NCBI RefSeq assembly: GCF_003611695.1
Contig: NZ_RAWE01000091.1
Location: 1 to 35,138 of the forward strand
DNA: 35,138 nucleotides
Direction of reading: 5' to 3'
Origin: Corallococcus carmarthensis
GTDB taxonomy: Bacteria; Myxococcota; Myxococcia; Myxococcales; Myxococcaceae
Shown here: positions 1 through 7,607 of the stretch, piece after piece
How positions within the stretch are numbered: position 1 is the first letter of the stretch
How the letters are laid out: every line of letters begins with the position of its first letter
Program-made: the position numbers and the translations under genes
Notes under the pieces: generated by a model
Database searches by the model: none
What the model was told of the DNA's origin: nothing
The model's input: only the letters and a program-made list of their open reading frames with translations

Positions 1-208
1 GGCCCACCCGGCGCACCAGCCGGAAGCTGCCCATCTGGGTCCCCACCAACGGATCCACGTCCTCCGCCGCGGCCACGGCGGCCGGAGCCTCCACGGTCTT
101 GCCCGGACCACCTCCCGCCTCCCGGACGAGCGTGTCGCACGACGTCTCCTCGCCATGTCCCCGCCCGCACGCAGTGCACGTGCGCTCGTTCCTCGCGACT
201 TCGGCCAT
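1..208 (-). CDS. Serine/threonine protein kinase, N-terminal fragment
   Basis: Only the first 69 codons are in the window; the gene runs off the left edge. The protein starts at an ATG (206-208 on the plus strand) and has an N-terminal CTACGRGH...C stretch that could be half of a zinc ribbon, then an Ala/Pro/Gly linker, then VGTQMGSFRLVRRVG. That last stretch matches the usual entry to a Pkn-type bacterial Ser/Thr kinase domain (the strand leading into the Gly-rich loop). The glycine loop and catalytic residues lie outside, so the kinase call rests on this short match and on the abundance of such kinases in myxobacteria. It is divergent from the oxygenase gene across a 176-bp gap in which I see no clear promoter. 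Confidence 0.65.
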   Translation of the reverse strand, partial: MAEVARNERTCTACGRGHGEETSCDTLVREAGGGPGKTVEAPAAVAAAEDVDPLVGTQMGSFRLVRRVG

Positions 209-384
209 ACCGCGCCCCCCTGGCCAATTCCCCGTCCAATCTGCACATCCCGGAAGCCCGGCATCCACTGCCGACAAGGGTGGGTGTCGCAAAGTGAGGA
301 GGGTCCCCAGCCCCTGGGCCGGGGTGACGGTTGGGCGGCGGACTGCGACGTGTCAGGAAGGTGTCACGCGGATAGGATGCGCGC

Positions 385-1347
385 ATGTCCCGCTCGGCCC
401 GACGCATTCCCACCGTGAACCTGTCCCACTACCGCTCCGGCACTCCCGAGGAGCGGGCCCGCTTCGTCCAGGTCTTTGGCGACGCGCTCAAGGAGTTCGG
501 CTTCGTGACCGTGGAGGGCCACGGCGTCGAGGACGGGCTCATCCGCCGCACGTACTCGGACGTGGAGCGCTTCTTCCAGCTGCCGGAGTCCACCAAGACG
601 CGCTACGCGGTGCCGGAGCGTCCGGGCCAGCGCGGCTTCATGGCGTTCGGCCAGGAGCACGCGAAGAACCGCAAGGTGGGGGACATGAAGGAGTTCTGGC
701 ACGTGGGCCGCGAACTGCCCGTGGGCCACCCCTACCGCGACGACTACGGTGCCAACGTGTGGCCGGAGGAGGTGCCCTCCTTCCGCGACAACACGCTGAC
801 GCTCTACAAGGAGCTGGACGACGCGGCGACGGTGATGCTGCAGGCGCTGGCGGACTACCTGGGCATCGCGCGCAACACGTTCAGCGACATGACGGTGGAT
901 GGGAACTCCGTGTTGCGGCTCATCCACTACCCGCCCCTGAAGGACCGCTTCATCCCGGGCGGGGTGCGCGCCGCCGAGCATGAAGACATCAACTTCATCA
1001 CGCTCCTGTGCGAGGGCACGTCCGGCGGCCTGGAGCTGCTCACGCGCGACGGCGAGTGGATCCCCGTGGACACGCTGCGCGGGCAGATTGTCGTGGACTC
1101 GGGCGACATGCTCAGCCGAGTGATGAACGGCGTCATCCCGTCCACCACGCACCGGGTGGTGAACCCGCCCAGCACGGAGCAGGACACCGTGCGCTACTCG
1201 ATGCCCTTCTTCGTGCACCCGTTCTCCGACTGTGTGCTGAAGCCACTGCCGCAGACGGAGACGCCGGACAACCCCGCGCGCCACCCGCCCATCACCGCGG
1301 ACGCGTTCCTCAAGCAGCGCCTGCGCGAGCTGGGCTTCCTCAAGTAG
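385..1347 (+). CDS. Isopenicillin N synthase-like 2OG-Fe(II) oxygenase
   Basis: A 320-residue soluble non-heme iron oxygenase. An N-terminal DIOX_N-type segment (about residues 8-120, with the typical GFVTVEGHGV) is followed by the jelly-roll 2OG-Fe(II) domain. The iron ligands are visible as His199-x-Asp201 (AEHEDINFITLL) and the distal His256 (STTHRVVNP). Arg270-x-Ser272 (RYS) is the usual pair binding the 2-oxoglutarate carboxylate. The length is normal for the IPNS/flavone-synthase superfamily. The substrate cannot be deduced: members hydroxylate or cyclise very different small molecules, and no biosynthetic cluster surrounds it. The ATG is preceded by an AGGA at good spacing. Its stop codon overlaps the convergent downstream gene by 8 bp. 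Confidence 0.92.
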   Translation: MSRSARRIPTVNLSHYRSGTPEERARFVQVFGDALKEFGFVTVEGHGVEDGLIRRTYSDVERFFQLPESTKTRYAVPERPGQRGFMAFGQEHAKNRKVGDMKEFWHVGRELPVGHPYRDDYGANVWPEEVPSFRDNTLTLYKELDDAATVMLQALADYLGIARNTFSDMTVDGNSVLRLIHYPPLKDRFIPGGVRAAEHEDINFITLLCEGTSGGLELLTRDGEWIPVDTLRGQIVVDSGDMLSRVMNGVIPSTTHRVVNPPSTEQDTVRYSMPFFVHPFSDCVLKPLPQTETPDNPARHPPITADAFLKQRLRELGFLK

Positions 1348-2272
1348 CCGCTGCCTGCGCGAGCAGTTGCTCCATGGGCACGCGGAAGTGGCGAGTCCCT
1401 TCCGCGCCATGGAGCCAGGGCCCCCGGCCCTTGAGCCACGAGGGCTGCCACGCTCGGCCCGTCTCGTCCGTGAGGACGATGCGGGCCACGGGGCCCAGGC
1501 GCTGGTGGCCCCGGTCGTACAGCGTGAAGAGCTGGAGCTGGCAGGCGTCGTCGTAGCCGCCGCCGAAGAGGACGTGCGTGTCGCTGACGGCGATGGCGTG
1601 CGCGCCCCGCACGGGCGACTGCCAGACCGTGGAGCGCTGTCCGGGACGCATGCGCACGAGCGGGAAGTCCGTGTAGCTGTAGAACCAGGTCTCCTGCTCC
1701 GAAGCGACGTTGAGCGCGTAGCAGTCCACGATGTCCACGGGGACCTGCTCCCCAGGCAGCCGCTGCCCCAGCGCATCGAAGCGCACCAGCCCGTCCGAAC
1801 CGATGGGCGACCGTGAACCGTTCCCTCCCCATCCCCGGTTGCCGATGACGCCCTCGTCGAAGTAGCTGACCCAGACCTGCCCGTCGGACGTCGTCTGCAC
1901 GTCCGCGATGCCGTCCCCCAGGGTCAGCTCCCGCAGCAACGTGCCTTCCGGCGAGTAGACGTGGGCGTTGCGCTCGTGCTGCTTCTCGGAGAGGTAGCGG
2001 CAACGCGCGTTCACGAGCAGCACCTCGTCGCCAGGCAGCGGCTGGACGTAGTCGAAGTCAGCTGCCTCGCGAGGCAGCGTGAACCGCTCCCAGGTGTCCC
2101 ATCCGTCCGCGAAGTGAAGGACCTCGTCGCCCTCGCCTTCCGCGTCCGCGAGCCACCACACGGTGTTGTCGGACCCCACGCCCCGGGCCTTCGGCTTCCG
2201 GCCCGCGAGCGCGTCCGCCGCGTCGACGAACGGGTGCACTTCGACGTGGAGTGTCCTCTTCATGTGCGTCAT
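1340..2272 (-). CDS. Hypothetical protein, propeller-like
   Basis: A 310-residue soluble protein with no recognised family. It is built of repeated beta-rich units, each with a small aromatic/Gly/Asp pattern (for example GQVWVSYFDEGVIGN and GAHAIAVSDTHVLFGGGYDD), which suggests a beta-propeller. There is no signal peptide and no membrane segment. I use the ATG at 2270-2272 (MTHMKRTL); a second ATG three codons later (2261-2263) is equally possible, since neither has a strong ribosome-binding site. The frame stays open much further upstream, but that extension would overlap the divergent hydrolase gene and has no protein-like character. Its 3' end overlaps the oxygenase gene by 8 bp. Confidence 0.75.
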   Translation of the reverse strand: MTHMKRTLHVEVHPFVDAADALAGRKPKARGVGSDNTVWWLADAEGEGDEVLHFADGWDTWERFTLPREAADFDYVQPLPGDEVLLVNARCRYLSEKQHERNAHVYSPEGTLLRELTLGDGIADVQTTSDGQVWVSYFDEGVIGNRGWGGNGSRSPIGSDGLVRFDALGQRLPGEQVPVDIVDCYALNVASEQETWFYSYTDFPLVRMRPGQRSTVWQSPVRGAHAIAVSDTHVLFGGGYDDACQLQLFTLYDRGHQRLGPVARIVLTDETGRAWQPSWLKGRGPWLHGAEGTRHFRVPMEQLLAQAAAT

Positions 2273-2374
2273 GGGGCCCCCGGGCAGGGCCTCGACGGTG
2301 ACACTGCCGGAACCTGACGGTCCATCTCCGCGAGGCTCGCGCGTCCCAGGGGCCGGTGCCATCTTCGCGGAATC

Positions 2375-3412
2375 GTGGCCACCTCCCTCGACCTGTTCGC
2401 CATCCAGCCGCGCGTCACGCTCGACGACTACGCCGCACCGGAGACGTTCGCCGCGCACCACCGGGCACTCGCGGCCCGCGTGGACGCGCTGCGCCCCCGG
2501 GACGCCTCGGGCCGGCCGTTGAATCCCGCGCTCGCCGTGTGGCCGGAGATGGTGGGCGCGGCGCTGGGGCTGATGGGTCACCTGTCGCGCGTGCGCCGCC
2601 GCAAGACGACGAACGGCGCGATGACGCGCGTGGCGCTCGCGGAGTGGCGGGGCATGCTCCGCACGTGGAGCACCTTCCGTCCGCCGACGATGGAGGAATG
2701 CCTCTACGCCACGGTGGCGCCCCGCGTGCACCGGGCCATGTACGAGACCTTCTCCGGCATCGCCCGCGACTTCGGGCTGTGGGTGGTGGCCGGCAGCGCG
2801 CTCCTGCCCACCAACCGCCTGGGCCCGGACACGCCCGAGTACGAACCCACGGGCGCGCGCACCTTCAACACCAGCTACACGTTCTCACCGGATGGGCACT
2901 GCGTCGGCGTGACGCGCAAGGTGAACCTGGTGCCCACGCAGGAGGACGTGCTGCACCTGAGCCCGGGCCGCCCGGAGGACCTGCCGGTGCTGGACACGCC
3001 CTTCGGGAAGCTGGGCACGCTCGTCTGCTACGATGGCTTCCGCGAACCCCACACGTCCGGCGAGCCGTACTTCGTGCCGTGCGCGCAGTACCTGGATGCG
3101 CTGGGCGTGGACGTGCTCGCGCAGCCGTCCGCCAACGCCTGGAGCTGGGACGCGCCCTGGGCCTTCAACGCGCCAGGAGAGACGCAGCTGCGCCGCGAGC
3201 AGTGGTTCAACGAAGGCCTCTTCACGCAGTTGCGCACCCTGAAGCGCGTGCGCTACGCGGTGAACCCACAGCTCACCGGCGGCTTCTTCGACAACACCTT
3301 CGAAGCGCCCTCCCTCATCCTGGAGCGCCGGGGGCCGGACGACGTGCACGTGCTCGCCCAGTCCGCGGATCCACGCGGCGAGGACGTGCTCCACGTCACC
3401 GTGCCGCGATAG
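2375..3412 (+). CDS. Carbon-nitrogen hydrolase (nitrilase superfamily)
   Basis: A 345-residue nitrilase-fold hydrolase. The Glu-Lys-Cys triad is visible: Glu58 (VWPEM), Lys182 (VTRKVNLVP) and Cys218 (TLVCYDG). These enzymes split non-peptide C-N bonds (amides, nitriles, carbamoyl groups); the subfamily and substrate are not clear. The region after the active site keeps the usual QPSANAWSWD-type stretch. The only start in frame near the N terminus is GTG at 2375, preceded by a weak CGGA. The gene is divergent from the propeller-like gene (102-bp gap) and convergent with a short hypothetical gene, 39 bp away; this is the only convergent pair in the window that does not overlap. Confidence 0.88.
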   Translation: MATSLDLFAIQPRVTLDDYAAPETFAAHHRALAARVDALRPRDASGRPLNPALAVWPEMVGAALGLMGHLSRVRRRKTTNGAMTRVALAEWRGMLRTWSTFRPPTMEECLYATVAPRVHRAMYETFSGIARDFGLWVVAGSALLPTNRLGPDTPEYEPTGARTFNTSYTFSPDGHCVGVTRKVNLVPTQEDVLHLSPGRPEDLPVLDTPFGKLGTLVCYDGFREPHTSGEPYFVPCAQYLDALGVDVLAQPSANAWSWDAPWAFNAPGETQLRREQWFNEGLFTQLRTLKRVRYAVNPQLTGGFFDNTFEAPSLILERRGPDDVHVLAQSADPRGEDVLHVTVPR

Positions 3413-3451
3413 GCGCCGAGCACCGCTCGCGCCACGCGTCGCCTGGGAGTC

Positions 3452-3808
3452 TCACCGGGCGCCGTGAGGCTCGCGGGATGCCGTCACGGGGACAAGCCGC
3501 GCGTCGTCCTCCAGGGCGAACTTGAGCGTGGGGCCGCGCTCCTGCGGCGTCCATCCCAGGCCCCGCGCCATCTCGACGACACGCGCCACCAGTCCGGGGC
3601 CCACATCGCGCGTCACGAGTCCGGACGCGTCGCCGTCGTTGATGTGGAGCCACGGGTCGTCGTGGCGGACACGGACGTGCAGCGCCTGACGGGTGGCCTC
3701 GGCCCACACGACCGTGAGCAGCCGCCAAGCCGTTCCTTCCGGGCCGTCACGCCGCCCCTGGAGGCGCCAGCGGTACGAGACCCCGTTCACCGTCAGGAGC
3801 CGTCCCAC
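3452..3808 (-). CDS. Small hypothetical protein downstream of gatB
   Basis: A 118-residue protein I do not recognise. It begins with a GTG (MGRLLTVNGVSYRWRL) seven bases after the gatB stop codon, with a TAGGGCG upstream that could serve as ribosome-binding site, so it is probably the last cistron of the gat operon. The sequence is rich in Arg, Trp and short beta-type stretches, with no signal peptide, membrane segment or cysteine. Codon bias matches neighbouring genes, which supports real coding. It may be a lineage-specific passenger of the operon; nothing links it to tRNA amidation apart from position. Confidence 0.65.
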   Translation of the reverse strand: MGRLLTVNGVSYRWRLQGRRDGPEGTAWRLLTVVWAEATRQALHVRVRHDDPWLHINDGDASGLVTRDVGPGLVARVVEMARGLGWTPQERGPTLKFALEDDARLVPVTASREPHGAR

Positions 3809-3815
3809 GAGCGCC

Positions 3816-5261
3816 CTACTCGCCCAGCTTCTTCTTGAGCAGCTCGTTGACGAGGCCGGGGTTGCCCTTGCCCTTCATGGCCTTCATCACCTGGCCCACG
3901 AAGAAGCCGTACACGCTCTTCTTGCCGGCCTTGTACTTCTCCACCTCGCCCGCGTTCTTCGCGAGGATGTCGTCCACCACCGCTTCGACGGCGCCCACGT
4001 CGCTGACCTGCGCGAGGCCCTTCTCCGCGATGATGTCCGCGGGCTGGCGGCCGGTGCGGAACATCTCCCCGAGCACGTCCTTCCCCGCGTTCGCGGACAC
4101 CGTGCCCTTCTCCACCGTGGCCAGCAGCTCGCCCAGCTGCGCCGGGGTGAAGCGCAGCGCGGAGAGGGGCGTGCCCTCTTCCTTGAGCAGGCGGCTCAAC
4201 TCCCCCAGGAACCAGTTGGAGAGCTTCTTCGCGTCCGGGACGTGCTTCGCGCAGGCCTCGAAGAAGTCCGCCAGCGGGCGCTCGGCGGTGAGGATGCGCG
4301 CGTCGTAGGCCGGCAGGCCGTACTCGCCCATGAAGCGCGTGCGCTTGGCGCGTGGCAGCTCCGGCAGCGACTGCCGCTGCGAGTCCCTCAGCGTGTCCGA
4401 CACCAGGAGCGGCTGCAGGTCCGGCTCCGGGAAGTAGCGGTAGTCGTGCGCGTCCTCCTTGGAGCGCATCGACCGGGTCACGCCCTTGTTCACGTCCCAG
4501 AGGCGCGTCTCCTGGTCCACCTTGCCGCCGGACTCGAGGACGTCCACCTGCCGCGCGGCCTCGTACTCGATGGCCTGCTTGAGGAAGCGGAACGAGTTGA
4601 GGTTCTTCAATTCGCAGCGCTGCCCGTACGTGGTGGAGCCCTTGGGCATCACCGACACGTTGGCGTCGCAGCGGAAGCTGCCTTCCTCCAGGTTGCCGTC
4701 GTTGACGCCCAGGTACACCAGCACGTCGCGCAGCACCTTGAGGTACTCCACCGCCTCGTCCGCGTCGCGCAGGTCCGGTTCGCTGACGATCTCCATCAGC
4801 GGCACGCCCGCGCGGTTCAGGTCCACCAGGCTCTGACCCGCGGATGCGGACGCGTCATGCACGCTCTTGCCCGCGTCCTCCTCCAGGTGGATGCGCCGCA
4901 CGCGCACCGTCTTCTCACCGGAGGGCGTGTCGATGACCAGCTCGCCCCACTCGCAAATGGGTTGGTCGTACTGGGTGATCTGATAGCCCTTGGGCAGGTC
5001 CGGATAGAAGTAGTTCTTCCGGCTCCACACGCTCGTGGACTTCACCGTGCACCCGAGCGCCAGACCCGTGCGCACCGCGTACTCCACCACGCGCTGGTTG
5101 AGCACCGGCAGCACGCCGGGCATGCCCAGGCACACCGGGCAGGTGTGGTGGTTGGGCTCGGCGCCGAACGCGGTGGAGCAGCCGCAGAAGATCTTGGACT
5201 GCGTGAGCAGCTGCGCGTGGACCTCGAGGCCGATGACCGTCTGGAAGTCGCTCAGGGGCAT
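3816..5261 (-). CDS. gatB: Asp-tRNA(Asn)/Glu-tRNA(Gln) amidotransferase subunit B
   Basis: A 481-residue GatB, the usual length. With GatA and GatC it converts misacylated Glu-tRNA(Gln) and/or Asp-tRNA(Asn) to Gln-tRNA(Gln) and Asn-tRNA(Asn); GatB binds the tRNA and phosphorylates the side chain using ATP. The signature GLEVHAQL is at 11-18, a four-cysteine metal site at Cys26, Cys28, Cys41 and Cys44 (CGC...CPVC), and the [16 protein letters not shown] motif near residue 85. The C-terminal third is the helical YqeY-like tail that recognises the tRNA elbow. It starts 27 bp after gatA and is transcribed with it. No truncation or odd codon use is seen. Confidence 0.98.
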   Translation of the reverse strand: MPLSDFQTVIGLEVHAQLLTQSKIFCGCSTAFGAEPNHHTCPVCLGMPGVLPVLNQRVVEYAVRTGLALGCTVKSTSVWSRKNYFYPDLPKGYQITQYDQPICEWGELVIDTPSGEKTVRVRRIHLEEDAGKSVHDASASAGQSLVDLNRAGVPLMEIVSEPDLRDADEAVEYLKVLRDVLVYLGVNDGNLEEGSFRCDANVSVMPKGSTTYGQRCELKNLNSFRFLKQAIEYEAARQVDVLESGGKVDQETRLWDVNKGVTRSMRSKEDAHDYRYFPEPDLQPLLVSDTLRDSQRQSLPELPRAKRTRFMGEYGLPAYDARILTAERPLADFFEACAKHVPDAKKLSNWFLGELSRLLKEEGTPLSALRFTPAQLGELLATVEKGTVSANAGKDVLGEMFRTGRQPADIIAEKGLAQVSDVGAVEAVVDDILAKNAGEVEKYKAGKKSVYGFFVGQVMKAMKGKGNPGLVNELLKKKLGE

Positions 5262-5288
5262 GGCGGTGTCACCCTTGTGTCGCGCCCG

Positions 5289-6752
5289 CTAGACGGGGGC
5301 GGCGCGGCGGAAGAAGTCGTGCTCGCGCTCGAACGCGCGGGCGATGCGGAGCAGGCGGGCCTCGTCGAACGGACGCCCCAACAGCTGCATGCCAATGGGC
5401 AGCCCCGCCTGCGTGAAGCCGCACGGCACGGACAGGCCGGGCAGGCCCGCCAGGTTGCACGGCAACGTGTAGACGTCCATCAGGTACATGGACAGCGGGT
5501 CGTCCACCTTCGCGCCCAGCTTGAACGCCGGCACCGGCGACGTGGGCGACACGATGGCGTCCACCTGCTGGAACACCTTCGTGAAGTCCTCGCGGATGAG
5601 CGTGCGGACCTTCTGCGCGCGCAGGTAGTAGGCGTCGTAGTAGCCGGCGGACAGCGCGTAGGTGCCCAGCATGATGCGGCGCTTCGCCTCCGCGCCGAAG
5701 CCCTGGCCCCGCGTCTGCGTGTACAGCTCCTTGAGCCCGCGCGCGTCCTTCGCCCGCAGCCCGTAGCGGATGCCGTCGTAGCGGGCCAGGTTGCTGGACG
5801 CCTCCGAAGAGGACAGCAGGTAGTACGTCGCCAGCGCGTACTTCGTGTGCGGCAGCGACACGTCCACCAGCGTCGCGCCCAGCTTCTCCAGCTCCTCCAG
5901 CGAAGCGCGCAGCGTGCCCGCGACCTCCGGGTCCATGCCGTCCGCGAAGTACTCGCGCGGCACGCCCAACCTGAGGCCGCGAACCCCGTCCTCCAGCCCC
6001 GTGAGGCAGTCCGGCGTCTCCACGTTCGCGGAGGTGGAGTCGAGCGGATCATGCCGCGCGATGAGCTGGAACAGCGCCGCCGTATCCCCCACCGTGCGTG
6101 CCATGGGGCCCGGCTGATCCAACGACGAGGCGAAGGCGATGACGCCGTAGCGCGACACCCGGCCGTAGGTGGGCTTGAGCCCCACGGTGTTGGTGAACGC
6201 CGCGGGCTGGCGGATGGAACCGCCCGTGTCGGTGCCCAGCGCGCCGAACACCTCGCGCGCCGCCACCGCCGCGGCGGATCCACCGGACGAGCCGCCCGGC
6301 GTGCGCGTCAGGTCCCACGGGTTGTGGGTGGGGAAGTACGCGCTCGACTCGTTGGACGAGCCCATGGCGAACTCGTCCATGTTCAGCTTGCCCACGAGCG
6401 GCAGCCCCGCCTCCTTCAGCAGGCGCACCACGGTGGCGTCGTAGGGCGGGACGAAACCTTCCAGGATGCGCGAGCCGCAGGTGGTCTCCACGCCCTCCGT
6501 GAGGAAGATGTCCTTGAGCCCCAGGGGCACGCCGTCGAGCGCGCTCAGCGGGCTGCCCGCCTGGCGGCGCGCGTCACTGGCCTCGGCGGCCTTGAGCGCC
6601 CCGGCCTCGTCCACGCGCAGGAAGGCGCGCACCTTCGGGTCCACCTGGGCGATGCGCTGAAGGCTCGCACGGGTGGCCTCCACCGAGGACACCTCTCGCG
6701 AGGCCAGCTTCGCCGCCAGCTCCAGCATCGACAGGTCGGTGAGCGACGACAT
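5289..6752 (-). CDS. gatA: Asp-tRNA(Asn)/Glu-tRNA(Gln) amidotransferase subunit A
   Basis: A 487-residue amidase-signature protein that releases ammonia from glutamine for the GatCAB complex. The Ser-cis-Ser-Lys machinery is intact: Lys80 (GVPLGLKD), Ser155 within [10 protein letters not shown], and the nucleophile Ser179 within [12 protein letters not shown]. The substrate-tunnel and GatB-interface region follows. It begins 6 bp after the gatC stop, so gatC and gatA are probably translationally coupled. Length and motif order are standard for the family. Confidence 0.98.
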   Translation of the reverse strand: MSSLTDLSMLELAAKLASREVSSVEATRASLQRIAQVDPKVRAFLRVDEAGALKAAEASDARRQAGSPLSALDGVPLGLKDIFLTEGVETTCGSRILEGFVPPYDATVVRLLKEAGLPLVGKLNMDEFAMGSSNESSAYFPTHNPWDLTRTPGGSSGGSAAAVAAREVFGALGTDTGGSIRQPAAFTNTVGLKPTYGRVSRYGVIAFASSLDQPGPMARTVGDTAALFQLIARHDPLDSTSANVETPDCLTGLEDGVRGLRLGVPREYFADGMDPEVAGTLRASLEELEKLGATLVDVSLPHTKYALATYYLLSSSEASSNLARYDGIRYGLRAKDARGLKELYTQTRGQGFGAEAKRRIMLGTYALSAGYYDAYYLRAQKVRTLIREDFTKVFQQVDAIVSPTSPVPAFKLGAKVDDPLSMYLMDVYTLPCNLAGLPGLSVPCGFTQAGLPIGMQLLGRPFDEARLLRIARAFEREHDFFRRAAPV

Positions 6753-6758
6753 GGCGGG

Positions 6759-7046
6759 CTACTCCAGGATCTTCGGGACCGCGAAGGCACTGCCCACCTT
6801 CGCCGGCGCGTTGGCGAGCCCTGCTTCCGGGGGCAGCGACGGACGCAGCACGTCCTCGCGCAACAGCGAGGACGCGAGCGTCGCGTGGGAGGTGGGCTCC
6901 ACCTGGCTCACGTCGAGCGATTCCAGCTCCGCCACCGCGTCCAGGACCGCGGACAGCTGGGTGGCGTAGCGCTCCTCCTCCTGCGGCGTCAGTGACAGCC
7001 GCGCCAGGGTGGCCACGTGCCGGACCTGCTCGAGCGTGAGGGCCAT
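6759..7046 (-). CDS. gatC: Asp-tRNA(Asn)/Glu-tRNA(Gln) amidotransferase subunit C
   Basis: A 95-residue GatC, the small scaffold that wraps GatA onto GatB. The typical N terminus LEQVRHVATLARLSLTPQEE is followed by the LDAVAELESLDVSQVEPTSHA segment, then DVLRP and a C-terminal hydrophobic tail ending FAVPKILE. I place the start at the ATG at 7044-7046, where GGAGGAGG lies 8 bases upstream; the longer open frame to about 7265 is only antisense shadow. It is the first gat gene, 26 bp downstream of the zinc-finger gene. Confidence 0.96.
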   Translation of the reverse strand: MALTLEQVRHVATLARLSLTPQEEERYATQLSAVLDAVAELESLDVSQVEPTSHATLASSLLREDVLRPSLPPEAGLANAPAKVGSAFAVPKILE

Positions 7047-7072
7047 GGGGAAGCCTCCTCCGGACTTGCGTG

Positions 7073-7417
7073 CTACGGGGACGGCGTGCGCTTGAACAGG
7101 TTGAGGACGGCGCTCATCACCTTGCCGCTGCCCTCGTGGCCGTGCTGCTTGATGACCTGCTCCAGCTCGCCCGCGTCCAGCCAGACGCCGTGGCAGTTGA
7201 AGCAGCTGTCCAGCTCCACGTTGCCCTGCTTCAGCGTCTGCAGGTCCATGCCGCACTTGGGACACTTCATGAAGTGCAGCTGCTTGAGCGACTCGCGCTG
7301 CTGGGCGGCCAGCTCCTGGGACTGCTGGAGGGCCAGCTTGCGCTTGGTTTCAATCTCCTCGCGCGCGAAGTAGTCGTCTTCGTTGTGGGAGGGCTTGTCG
7401 GGGCTCAGGTCGGACAT
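7073..7417 (-). CDS. TFIIB-type zinc-finger domain protein
   Basis: A 114-residue soluble protein. A charged, probably coiled-coil N terminus (residues 15-48, many Glu/Gln/Lys) precedes a single zinc finger of the zf-TFIIB family: CPKCGMDL at about 52-59, then CFNCHGVWLDAGELEQV, ending in a short basic tail. Such proteins are widespread in bacteria and functionally obscure; the GVWLD motif is diagnostic of the family. It leads the gatCAB operon by spacing (26 bp), which suggests co-transcription rather than shared biochemistry. An AAGGAG lies about 11 bases before its ATG. Confidence 0.88.
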   Translation of the reverse strand: MSDLSPDKPSHNEDDYFAREEIETKRKLALQQSQELAAQQRESLKQLHFMKCPKCGMDLQTLKQGNVELDSCFNCHGVWLDAGELEQVIKQHGHEGSGKVMSAVLNLFKRTPSP

Positions 7418-7518
7418 GGTCTTCGGTTCTCCTTGGCGGCAGGCACCATACCCTCTCGCCGTGGGGACGCGCCCGAAATGTAGGCCCTGTCCCGCCCTCT
7501 CGGACGTCTGCCGGAAAA

Positions 7519-7546
7519 TTGACCCCGCTCCCTCCCTCCCTATTCT
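7519..7546 (+). promoter_or_regulatory. Candidate promoter for ftsK
   Basis: A TTGACC at 7519-7524 and TATTCT at 7541-7546, separated by 16 bases, form a housekeeping-type -35/-10 pair in the 190-bp divergent gap between the zinc-finger gene and ftsK. The -10 ends 61 bases before the ATG chosen for ftsK. It falls in the least GC-rich part of the gap. Confidence 0.5.
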
Positions 7547-7607
7547 CGCCGGGCAGATTGCTACAGCTCGCTACGCGGCTGGAATCGGGCAGAGGGAACA
7601 GGGGTCC

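Noticed and set aside
2273-2731. N-terminal extension of the propeller-like gene to 463 residues
   Set aside because: It would cover the start of the carbon-nitrogen hydrolase gene and reads as shadow sequence.
3693-6995. 1100-codon open frame on the plus strand opposite gatB, gatA and gatC
   Set aside because: It is antisense to three unmistakable conserved genes; its translation is Arg/His/Val/Leu low-complexity sequence typical of the shadow frame in high-GC3 DNA.
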